Positions 55,203 to 64,000 of a stretch of 64,000 nucleotides of DNA are shown piece after piece; position 1 is the first letter of the stretch, and every line of letters begins with the position of its first letter. Source of the DNA: Volutella citrinella (taxonomy: Eukaryota; Ascomycota; Sordariomycetes; Hypocreales; Nectriaceae); NCBI GenBank assembly GCA_034401135.1, contig JAWZSP010000001.1, forward strand, positions 6,138,001 through 6,202,000, written 5' to 3'. The position numbers and the translations under genes were made by a program. The notes below the pieces were generated by a model that saw only the letters and a list, made by a program, of their open reading frames with translations, was not told the origin of the DNA and made no database searches.

Positions 55203-55721
55203 CTTTTTTGCGAATTGCGCCAATTTCCGGCTCGCTGTAGTTGGTTAGAGGGCTGCTAAGTTCCTTTTTGCAAGGTTGACGCTATTGGCTCTCTGTACTC
55301 CGTACAAAGCAGGATCAAATTGCCTTTATTTTTGCTCAGAAACTGCGACGACTCTATTATGGCCACAACGCCTCCGCCTCTATCCAGCACCCTCAGTCTG
55401 TAAAACTGTGCTTTCATCGGAATTTCGTTGATATTCACAAGGGGGCTCGGAGAAGGCCGATGATACATTGACTTACCATTATGGTTTCTGAGACGGGAGC
55501 AAGTATAAGAAGTCGGGGTCTGGCTCTTGCAGATGCTGTCGAATTTGAAAAGTCATCTTAAAGACGAAGCAATGGCAGCCCTTGCAGTATGGTTGTCGCA
55601 AGTCTTACGCGTTGGCACATGATGGTTGGGGCCACAGATGGGCATTCCCGTCATTACGCAAGACATGGAAGGTATGGAAAAAATCAAGTCAAAATTGAAA
55701 TTCATTGCATTGAGTGAGTAT
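55203..55721. other. Intergenic, 3' of the permease gene
   Basis: Pol III T-run followed by AT-rich 3' flank; no gene supported. Confidence 0.5.
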
Positions 55722-57370
55722 CTAAATATCTCTGTGCTCCTTATCTTCGGGTGAAGCAATATCTGGCTTGCCATTGACATCCATGCCCACCGTAACATCC
55801 GACTCTAGCCCACCGGAAGCCGTCACAGGAGGCCCGGTGAAGTTCTTCCGAGCGTACACCACATACCACGTCAGGGCAATGGCGGCAAAGCCGAAGAAGA
55901 CGACGGAAGCATAGTTCATGGTGCTGGGGTCAACCGGGATGGTCGTAGGCATACAAAAGATGACGACGGAGAAGAGGATCCAGACGACGCAAACCATGTT
56001 GATGAAGACGCCGAATCGTCCGAGGGGATAGGGCGAGTTCTTGACAAGCTTGCGCTTTCGAATGAGGTTGACCAGCACGGGCACGCAGTAGGATGTGGAG
56101 AGGCAGATGGTGGCGACTCCGGTGAAGGAGTTGAAGGCGGCGGTTGAGCCAAAGTAGATGCAGCCGAGGACGCAATCGACAAAGGTGGACAGGAGGAGCG
56201 CGTAGATGGGCATGTCGAGCTTGGTGTTGACCTTTCTCCAGATCTTGTATCCGGGGATGGCGCCGTCTCGGGCGAAGGCATAGGTGCAGCGCGACGCAGC
56301 AGTCAGGGCACCGATGCCAGCGAACATGAGGATGCCGAGGATCAGGAAGAGGAGGCCGAAGCCTCCGGCAGCGGAGCCGGTGACGGTCTTGAAGAAGGTT
56401 CCGATGGGCTGGCCGCTCGCGACCTCGAGGAGCATGGGGACGTCGGGCATGGTAAAGAGAATGGGCAGCAGGTAGATGACGCCGGTGATGCCTGCGGCGA
56501 CGACGGATAGGACAATGGCGCGTGGGACTTCGACCTGCGGGTTCTGGACTTCTTCGCACATGGCGGCAACCATTCCGTAGCCAGTGAGGACATAAGCGGC
56601 TGTTTGTTTGGTCATATTAGCATTGAAGAGGTGAGAGTGTCTGGTCAGCTTGGGAATTACATACGTGATAGCAGGCCGACAAAGAATGACCAGCCGAGGG
56701 GCCACCCGCTCTGCGAGGCATCGTAGTGCGTAAAGACCCAGGTGCCGGAGCGCTTGGTGTCGGCCTTGGCGAGCAGGGTGACGAGGATGATGAGGACGCT
56801 GGAGCCGGTCCAGTAGATGCAGGCCTTATTGATGAGGTCGAGGTAGCGAGAGCCAAAGGCGTTGACGGAGGCGCAGACGAACATGACGGCCCAGAAGCAC
56901 AGGACTGTCTGCCAGGCGTTGGGGATGAAGTCCTCATTGAAGATTGTGATTGCGCTCAGGATGAGCTGTGCGCCGGAGAAGTTGATGGACAAGGTGACGG
57001 TCCAGTTGCCGACGAGGGTGAGCCAGCCGTCGACGAAGCTGACGACGGGGGCGTAGCGCGGGGTGCTGACCATGGCGGACCAGTAGTAGACGCCGCCGGC
57101 GGTGGGGAAGACGGCGCAGATCTCGGCGAGGGAGGCGGCGATGCAGAGGGAGATGAGGGAGACGAGGACCCAGCCCCAGATCATGGTGACAGCCTGGCCG
57201 TTCCACAGGGCGTAGACCATGGTGGTGGAGATGCCGAAGGGGACGGCCATGATGGCGAAGGAGAGGCCCAGGACGCTCATCATGCCCAGGTGGCGGGGGA
57301 GCTCGGCCTTGTAGCCCAGGCGGGCGAGGGCCTGGTCGACGTCGAGCGTCTGCTGCTCGAGCGACGACAT
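55722..57370 (-). CDS. Amino acid/choline/GABA-type permease (APC superfamily, ACT family)
   Basis: Exons 57370..56665 and 56599..55722 (minus strand), intron 65 bp (GTATGT...ACAG), 527 aa. The junction gives GLLSPAYVLTGYGMVAAMCEEVQNPQVEVPRAI, the strongly conserved helix-6/loop signature of the fungal ACT family. N-terminal ALARLGYKAELPRHLGMMSVLGLSFAIMAVPFGIS and AGGVYYWSAMVSTPRYAPVVSFVDGWL are also typical. About 12 membrane helices. ATG 57370 (MSSLEQQTLDVDQ) is preferred over 57466, which would add a Thr/Ser-rich tail. Family members import GABA, choline, polyamines or amino acids at the plasma membrane; substrate is not determinable here. Confidence 0.9.
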
Positions 57371-58836
57371 GGCGGTGGTTGTGTTGCTTGTGGTGGTGAT
57401 GGAAGTGGTGGCAATGGAGAAGCCGGACCGGACACGGCGGGTGTTGGTGTGACGGAGGGTGGACAAGGGCGTGGGGATATATTTAAATAAATAAATAAAT
57501 ACAATGGATCAGAGTTCAGACAGCGCGGGATAGGCGATAAGGCACAGATAGTGACAGAGAGAGAAACCCAAGTCTCGAGCTGGGATTAATGGGACGATGG
57601 GGAACCATGGATAAGGGAAATGATGGGCGAAACAAGGAACGACGTCAGCTGGAGCAACCAGCGCCCGGGCCCGTCCCGGAGCCAGTCCAGGCTAGGAAGT
57701 TATTGTGCGGAGGCGCTGATGCACCCCAGCTCTTGGCAGGCCACGACTCGATGCGCCGTACTAGCTGAGTCGACGGACGGAGGGCGGCCAACAAGCGAGC
57801 CCACGCCTTCCGTCCGCGATGCGTGGCGGCCAACTTCCAACTTTGTGTGTGTTCAGCTCCGGGGCGCTAGCGGCCGAGATATTTGCCGAAGCGCCCATTT
57901 CCCCAGGTTTTAGAGGGGACTCAGGGGGGGTTAGTAGGGGGAACCTGGAATGCTTGGCTCAGCGGGTGGCTTGCAGCAGGGACGATGCGATGCAAGATGT
58001 ATTCAGTGCATCGACTTTCAATATCGAGGCCCTGAAGCAAGAGGACATCCATGTTACACATCATGGACAGAGGCACCCCCCGTCGAACGCGCGGGTGGGA
58101 AGGGGGAAACTGGTGGCAGGGCCACGCGAGGGAAGAAAGCTTAGCTGTCGCACATGCAACCCCTCAGTTGCCTGAATAGGTAGGTAAGAGGAGGGCGCAG
58201 CGAAGCGAATGACACACGGAATAGATAAGCGCCAGCCTCGGCAGACGTTTCTACATAGTGCGGCGTATCTGGCCGTGACAGGGATCGCAGGCAAATGACT
58301 ATGACCAGCTGAGCGATATCGGGCCACGGCGTCATTGTTTCCAGCGGGGCCGGTATCCAGTTTATGTGCGGATTAGTGGAGTGTAATTGATAGAGTCACT
58401 GGAGATGGTGATTAGAGCCCACTCAGATACGCCTCGGAGTGTCGCGTGCGTTTCAGGTACTTTCAGGTAATTAGCGTGGAGGCCATGTCTTGGAGCGCGC
58501 TCCTGCTTCAGTGGGGTGAGCGCGGATCTCACAGGTGTCCAGTCTCATGGCGGTCCGCCTGGTGATGACTCCAGTAGTTGAGACACTGTGGGTGAGAGTT
58601 GCAATACAATAAATTATACCATTACCAAGCAACGCCCACCTGCAAGACATCTTACGGCAGGCTTGATCATTTCTAGGCGGGCCATTACATCAGTAGCCCG
58701 CGATTAATAAGCCCCGACCCCTCCGTCGCAAACGTCATTGCCGCCCTTCAGCTCGACATGCGACCCTATATAATGGAACCGCGCACCGCATCGTCCGGGG
58801 AAGCCTCATCAATCCGATAGCATCACCAATAAAAGC
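57371..58836. other. Divergent promoter region between permease and SDR genes
   Basis: 1.47 kb with no supported gene. Contains an AAAT tandem repeat (about 57483-57501) in the permease leader and TATATAA at 58767-58773 serving the SDR gene. Confidence 0.5.
58767..58773 (+). promoter_or_regulatory. TATA box of the SDR gene
   Basis: TATATAA, 64 bases upstream of the ATG at 58837. Confidence 0.5.
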
Positions 58837-59799
58837 ATGGCCGCTGCACCCTTCTTCGCCATCATCGCGGGCGTCGGCCCCGGAACCGGTAAGCTCTAGC
58901 CTGGGGATGCGCGCTCTCACTAGCTCCACGGTGCGCTAGACGTGAGCCAGCGCGGTAACAGATGTGATTGGGTGGCTGATGCTTTCACAGGGAGGGCGAC
59001 CGCCCTGAGATTCGCCCGTGCATACCCCGTCGTTCTGCTGGCGCGCAACCCGGAGAGCTACCGCGAGGCCGTCAGCGACGTCCAGAGCGCCGGCGGCAGC
59101 GCTATTGGCATCACGGCCGACGTCGAGGACGCAAAGAGCCTGGCCGCCGTGGTCGACAAGATCAAGGCCGAGCTGCCGGGCAGCAAGCTGGCTGCGGCTG
59201 TCTACAACGTCAGCGGCGGGTTTGCCAAGAAGCCGTTTCTCGAGCTGACGCCGCAGGAGTTTGACTCGGGCGTCTCCATTGCCGCGTGAGTTCTTTACTG
59301 CTGGATGATGGTTTGAGGCGATTATTGACTGATGTGTGTGCAGCCGCGGCTTCTTCAACTTTGCACAGTCGACGCTCCCGCTGCTCCTCGACGCCGTCGC
59401 CGACTCCCCGCACCCGCCGTCGCTCATCCTGACGGGCGCGACGGCATCCGTGAGGGGATCCGCCCACTTTGGGTCCTTTGCGGCCGGCAAGTTCGCCCTG
59501 CGCGGCCTGGGCCAGTCGCTCGCCCGCGAGTTTGGGCCCAAGGGCGTCCACGTCGCGCACGCCCTGATTGACGGCGTCATCGACATCCCGCGGACCAAGG
59601 ACTGGGTCACCAACAACGGCGCAGAGGATGGCAAGATTAGCCCCGAGGCTGTAAGCTATAATTCACGTCGGAGGAGTCAATGATTCTCGGATACTGACTT
59701 GCCTGTTAGATTGCGGAGTCGTATTGGCATCTGCACACGCAGCACCGGTCGGCCTTTACGCAGGAGCTTGACCTGAGGCCGTATGTGGAAAAGTTTTGA
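58837..59799 (+). CDS. Short-chain dehydrogenase/reductase-like protein lacking the catalytic tyrosine
   Basis: Exons 58837..58888, 58991..59285, 59344..59650 and 59710..59799 give 247 aa; introns are 102, 58 and 59 bp, and all junctions keep phase. Cofactor loop AGVGPGTGRATALRFA (GxGxG-type, shifted from the usual TGxxxGIG), then VVLLARN, a TADVED acidic loop and a YNVSGG element. At the active site the expected YxxxK reads FAAGK (in SFAAGKFALRGL), so the catalytic Tyr is Phe while Lys is kept. Downstream LAREFGPKGVHVAHALIDGVID is typical of a fungal SDR subfamily. Either a non-classical oxidoreductase or a pseudo-enzyme that only binds nucleotide. Confidence 0.85.
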
Positions 59800-60388
59800 G
59801 GAATGGGCATCATCCGAGATGGGATTTGACTATACTCACGGAGTTGAAGTCGTCTATGATTCATGAGTTATGTGACAATGTAGGATTGTGCTGCTTGGCA
59901 CCCAGGCACAACGCGGAGCAAACTCGCACCATACCGCGCGTATAACTTACCACAGTCTTGAATGATCGTTTTTTCACAGTCTACTTTCTTGCTTGTTGAG
60001 TCTCAGGCCATTGTATAGATCGATATGCTTGGTATTCGCCGATCTGGACTTACGTGAGATTCACTCGTCTACGACATCTGCCCGCAAGCGCACCACTCAG
60101 TGTCTTGCTCGCGAAATGATTACTCAATCCGAGGCCCAGTTGATCCTGGCACAGCCGATCTTGGCACGGCCGAATTATTCTTCCATTTGTGGCGGCTGAG
60201 ACAAATAACGTCCGTGGTTCACACCGGTTGGTGGAACCGCCCACGCCTCGTATTCGATGCACGACGTTTTAAATCCGACGCCGCCCGGAACTTTGGAGGA
60301 CGAGGCTTTCTCCCCACCTCATGCTGCATTCCGTCAGACGAACTACAATCCCGTCACACCCTCATACGAGCATCAACCCTCGAGCACA
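59800..60388. other. Intergenic: 3' flank of SDR and promoter/leader of the sulfotransferase-like gene
   Basis: No independent gene. An in-frame ATG at 60257 would extend the next protein by 44 residues; I treat that stretch as leader. Confidence 0.4.
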
Positions 60389-61252
60389 ATGGTCCGGTTC
60401 CTCAGCGACGAGCGAGGCCTCAGCAAGGCCGACAACATCTCCATCCAGGTCATGGCCGCCGGGCTGCCACGATGCGCAACATCATCGCTCCAGGAGGCCT
60501 TTGAGCGGCTGGGCTACAAGCCATGCATGCACATGGCCAACATCCTCCCTTTCCCCTACCGGGAGCAGCTCATGATCGACGCCATGCGCGAAGTGGACCG
60601 CGAGAGGCGCCACAAAATCCTGCACGAGCTGCTCGACGGCCACGCCTCCGTCGCCGACATGCCCGTCATGCTGTTCCACGCCGACATCATGGACATGTAC
60701 CCCGGCTGCAAGATCGTCCTCAACGGCCGCCCCCGCCCCGAGGGCTGGGCCCGCAGCGTGCGCGAGAGCCTGCGCTTCTTCTTCACTGGCGCGTACCGCC
60801 TCTGCGGCTTGCTGTGGACGACGGACCGGCTGTGGTATGCTATGAATAAGGATGCTGAGAAGTGGCTGAAGAAGACGTTCAAGCCCGACGCCAGGTCCTA
60901 CGACGATCTCATCTCCCCGGACATGTACCTGGCCTACTATGATCTGGTGCGTAAGGAGGCCCGGCAGCGAGGCATAGAGGTGCTCGAGTTCAAGGCCGAG
61001 GACGGCTGGGAGCCGCTCTGCAAGTTCCTGGGCAAGGATGTGCCCGACGAGCCGTTCCCTAAGCTGAACGAGAAGCGAACGTTTCAGGTCATCAAGGCCA
61101 TCATCATTACGAGGGGCTTGCTGTCCTGGGTCGCGTTGGCTGCGACAGTTGGGGCTACGTGGAGATACGGCCCTGGTCTCATCCACCTGGCTGGCGAGGC
61201 GGCGTCAAAGTACGCCCCTACTGCCGTTGAGATGGTGCGGAGAGCATTTTGA
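60389..61252 (+). CDS. Sulfotransferase-like P-loop protein with C-terminal membrane helix
   Basis: 287 aa, single exon. It starts MVRFLSDERGLSKADNISIQ and reaches the nucleotide (PAPS)-binding signature VMAAGLPRCATSSLQEAFERLGY, where GLPRCATSS replaces the RTGT/S loop of related proteins. Other landmarks are PCMHMANILP, DMPVMLFHADIMDMYPGCKIVLNGRPRPEGWARSV and DGWEPLCKFLGKDVPDEPFPKLNE, all characteristic of the fungal Sulfotransfer_4-like family often mis-labelled NAD-dependent epimerase. The tail has a hydrophobic segment (GLLSWVALAATVGATW), probably a membrane anchor. The start was chosen by family resemblance; ATG 60257 upstream is in frame and possible. No sulfated substrate is known for this group. 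Confidence 0.78.
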   Translation: MVRFLSDERGLSKADNISIQVMAAGLPRCATSSLQEAFERLGYKPCMHMANILPFPYREQLMIDAMREVDRERRHKILHELLDGHASVADMPVMLFHADIMDMYPGCKIVLNGRPRPEGWARSVRESLRFFFTGAYRLCGLLWTTDRLWYAMNKDAEKWLKKTFKPDARSYDDLISPDMYLAYYDLVRKEARQRGIEVLEFKAEDGWEPLCKFLGKDVPDEPFPKLNEKRTFQVIKAIIITRGLLSWVALAATVGATWRYGPGLIHLAGEAASKYAPTAVEMVRRAF

Positions 61253-62727
61253 TGGCGTTGTGTGCCTCGGAGGAGCAGTTGGATGATGGCTTCCTGGCGT
61301 AAACAGCCGTACCTAATTTGAGGCGATCTACAAGACTCCAACGGGCTCATGTATCAATGAGAGACTCCTCGCGTCTAATCACCACTTGTCGTGCCCTCAC
61401 TTACGTAGTTGATTTATTTGAAATTCAACTAAGTGAAACGGAGCTCCCATGCAAGTCTTCCACCAACAAGGCCAGCCATGACGCAAAGATCTGACAGGCG
61501 TGATGCCGACAAGACAATCGCGATCCCATGGAAGCATCATCTGGATATCAGACTCGATACCATTTGCGGCCTCTGCGAGCAAGCCACAGGTCAAACCCAA
61601 AAAATAAGAGATCGAGGGCGCCTCGTGGTGGAGTGGGCTAGCCAGCCTAGCTCGTTGCGGCGCCGCACCCAAAAGTCTGTCTCAGTCTCCCCAGAGTCCC
61701 CCAACCCAGCGAGGCGGCAAGGGATGGGCCTGTTCTGGATGAAACTGGGCCGCATCGTCCAATGGGCACGCGAGCCGCTCAGCCATGACGCCCATTCAGA
61801 GACCCTGGGCGCCGGGTTTGGAAGTCATGGTGTCGTGCACTTGGGGCAGCCCTACCTTTGTTTTATGAGACACTTCTAGGCTGGCGGGGGTTTTTTGGTC
61901 GAAATGTGAGATGATCAGTCACAGGGGAATAATAATAATATTAGCAAACAAAGGATCTGTGCCGTAGAGCTGGCAATGCGACGTGCGCTGTTGCTCTTTG
62001 CAGCCAAGTGACTGGATCTGTGTCCTCATTTGATATCACTCATCATTTGAAACATGGAGCGCCACCACGCCCCCCGCACGATTCACTAGCTCACAGATCT
62101 GAAAAGCTTATCATACGGGACTTCTGTGCAGACTGCTCATGATTGCTCCTCAACCATGGGCCCCAGATTGACTTATACTTTAGCATCCGATGGACCCGCC
62201 CAGATCGCCATCTCATCCTCCGTGTGGACCCCTGGAGCTTTCTTTCCGCCAGCCTCAGCTTGCATCTCTATATTGCGTTAGGTCGAGTACCAGAATATCA
62301 CGGCTGTCATGACCGCTAGATACATTCTACGGGTGCCAGCCTGCGCCACGAAAGCTTGATCATCCATCAGCTTATTTCCGTCTTGGACTACCATCTTCTG
62401 CCTGTCATCGCCACTGATCACCTCCTCCTTGCGCCCGTACTCTGAATCTTATGGAGGTGCCCTGTCCTTGACTACTCCAGACTCTATCAGCATCCCACTT
62501 TGTGAAAAGCCTGTTCCAGGGCGTGATTTCGCCGGATTCGCATCACCTGTCGAGCTTGGTGTATATTCTCGCCCTCGGCGATTCTCGACTTGAGCTCCCT
62601 AGCCCGTGGACCTGCCCCCTTCCCTCTCCCCCATTCATCTGATTTATCGTTCTTTTTCACCCCCTGTCCCTCTCTGCGACCTCGACTGTTGCCTGTCTCA
62701 ACAGCCTCAAGGCTTGCTGCAACCACC
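61253..62727. other. Intergenic region and long leader of the right-edge gene
   Basis: No gene supported in 61253-62100. From about 62200 to 62727 the plus strand is pyrimidine-rich (CCATCTCATCCTCCG, CCTTCCCTCTCCCCC) as in a long 5' UTR; the start context is ACCACCATGTTTG. Confidence 0.45.
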
Positions 62728-64000
62728 ATGTTTGAGAGTGACCAGGGGACCCCGGTGACGCTGCAGCTCTACCCAGATGGCCACCCGGGTGCGTGTGGTG
62801 ACATGCTGCACCAGCGGCAGGCCGAGATCCCAACGACAACGCAGCAGATATCCATCATGAGCCGGAGGAACTTGGTGCTGCGGCCCTCCATCTCCAGCAC
62901 AGGGGCACTCTGCTATGTGCTCACAGAAGAGTCTCTTGAAGATCTGGGCCAGCTACACGAACGGGGCCCTCCAGAGGCCGTCGAAACCCCCAGCCCTTTA
63001 ATGTTGGCAAAGGACCTGGCCCGGGGAACATCATCCATGTCCACAATTCCACACAGGATGAGGCCACCGCCTGTGTATCCTCCCCCAAAAATGTTCATGT
63101 CGCCGTACCAAGCTGGGCAGTTTCAGATGCACAGCCTGGACGCGATTGAGGAGCAGGACCCGGTTCCCAGTCCGCCACCGGAGACCAACTACTCCCTGCC
63201 GAGTTCATTGTCGGACACAGCGTCTAGTGCTGCGAGTGAGCTGTCTAGCATTCTTGAAAATGTCGCTACAACACAACAAGATCTCCGCCACCCGTCAATT
63301 GAGACGGCTGCCACGTCTGTCACAGCAGGCAGTGGGAGTGGAGGCCACCCGTCCAATGGAGAGTCGTCATGTGTCTCTCGATCACCCGAGTCCAGCGCAT
63401 TTGGCGTCCATTCAGACGCTGAGCAGCAGGGCGAAGAGGATACATCTGCCAGCGAGCAGTCTGCCTCCATATCCCCGGGCTCTTCTGCGTCGTCGAGTGA
63501 GCAGCTACCGTTTGAGACGTGCAGATTGCCTCCTCGCACTCGGAAGCGCCTTCGCCACAAGCACTGCTACGCAAATATGCCGTACCAGCAAGACATATGG
63601 CATCAAGAAGACGTGCTGTCCACCATCGCAAGCTCGACATCGACCTCCCTGGATTCGGACCTGCAGCTCCCCCCTCCTTTGTTTGCTCGACAGGCAATCG
63701 CGCAGGCCGACTCTGAAGCAGGGCTCATCAAGCCTCAAGGATTTGGCATCTACGATCGGGACCCAAGGACCTTCAGGAGAAAGACCATGGTCTACGGCCA
63801 CGACAGCACTTCATCGGGCGATTCGCTGGACGACGAGGCTCTCAATATTCAACCTCGAAGCTGTCCTAGACCGAAGCCTATCCATGGAAAGGCAAACGCC
63901 AAGATCACAGCCCTTTCCGTGGGCTCGGGACTGGACAGTCCACAGAGGATGTCAGTCACGAGCCTTGACGCCAATGTGCTGACCATGGTCATTCCGCTGC
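62728..64000 (+). CDS. Serine-rich hypothetical protein, partial (runs off the window)
   Basis: An open frame from ATG 62728 continues without stop to the window end (424 codons seen, incomplete). N-terminal MFESDQGTPVTLQLYPDGHPG, followed by a Pro-rich stretch (RMRPPPVYPPPKMFMSPYQ), long Ser/Thr runs (SLPSSLSDTASSAASELSS; SISPGSSASSSEQ), a basic patch (RLPPRTRKRLRHKH), and scattered acidic segments. Mostly predicted disorder, many potential phosphorylation sites, no intron needed. In-frame ATG multiplicity is low, and codon use is balanced as in neighbours. Unrecognised; a signalling or cell-polarity scaffold is possible but unproven. Confidence 0.7.
   Translation, partial: MFESDQGTPVTLQLYPDGHPGACGDMLHQRQAEIPTTTQQISIMSRRNLVLRPSISSTGALCYVLTEESLEDLGQLHERGPPEAVETPSPLMLAKDLARGTSSMSTIPHRMRPPPVYPPPKMFMSPYQAGQFQMHSLDAIEEQDPVPSPPPETNYSLPSSLSDTASSAASELSSILENVATTQQDLRHPSIETAATSVTAGSGSGGHPSNGESSCVSRSPESSAFGVHSDAEQQGEEDTSASEQSASISPGSSASSSEQLPFETCRLPPRTRKRLRHKHCYANMPYQQDIWHQEDVLSTIASSTSTSLDSDLQLPPPLFARQAIAQADSEAGLIKPQGFGIYDRDPRTFRRKTMVYGHDSTSSGDSLDDEALNIQPRSCPRPKPIHGKANAKITALSVGSGLDSPQRMSVTSLDANVLTMVIPL

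Noticed and set aside
56726..57490. 254-codon plus-strand frame opposite the permease
   Set aside because: Extreme Asp/Gly/Glu composition, antisense shadow of membrane-helix codons.
1..64000. CRISPR arrays, bacterial operons, riboswitches
   Set aside because: No regularly spaced repeats or bacterial gene organisation; gene structure is clearly eukaryotic.

Overview
The window is nuclear DNA of a filamentous ascomycete, most likely a Sordariomycete and plausibly Hypocreales. The signs are short introns (about 48-129 bp, GTAAGT/GTACGT/GTATGT donors, CTAAC/CTGAC-like branch sites), one gene per promoter on either strand, fungus-specific families (CFEM, KP4-like, Ecm33-like receptor-L, ACT-type permease, siderophore MFS), eukaryotic tRNAs (one with a small intron), and point-mutation decay resembling RIP. 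The order assignment is inference. Exon structures were worked out by hand from splice signals, reading phase and family conservation.

Layout. 0.3-7.3 kb: housekeeping genes: a gamma-glutamylcyclotransferase-like protein, the mitochondrial import oxidoreductase Mia40, an OM14-like mitochondrial outer-membrane protein whose start codon is split by an intron, a possible small spliced gene, and a Myb/SANT-like DNA-binding protein. 7.3-14.3 kb: mostly gene-poor, with a STE20/GCK-type kinase at 10.0-12.3 kb. 14.3-16.5 kb: a small orphan ORF and a decayed fungal transcription factor. 16.6-18.4 kb: a short Mps1/TTK-type kinase. 18.4-25.2 kb: gene graveyard: an ankyrin-type remnant, one intact secreted Thr/Ser-rich protein, and an FHA-kinase relic whose three stops are all C-to-T/G-to-A changes.

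25.2-38.8 kb is the most interesting stretch, an environment-facing set: a secreted KP4-like protein with an extra C-terminal region after a Kex2-like site, fragments of a second metallo-beta-lactamase and of a carboxymuconolactone decarboxylase, an intact AHL-lactonase-like enzyme, a CFEM GPI protein divergent from a siderophore transporter (with a perfect palindrome of the iron-GATA site in the shared intergenic region), a PL9-type pectate lyase and a secreted GH24 lysozyme. Together these suggest iron scavenging and interaction with bacteria and plant material.

38.8-64 kb returns to ordinary genes: tRNA-Gln with a tiny intron, GNAT acetyltransferase, 2OG-Fe(II) dioxygenase, membrane-anchored Ecm33-like protein, a 156-bp TA-flanked MITE, a GH2 glycosidase, a polyQ/His coiled-coil protein, tRNA-Val, an APC permease, an SDR lacking the catalytic Tyr, a sulfotransferase-like P-loop protein, and a Ser-rich protein running off the right edge.
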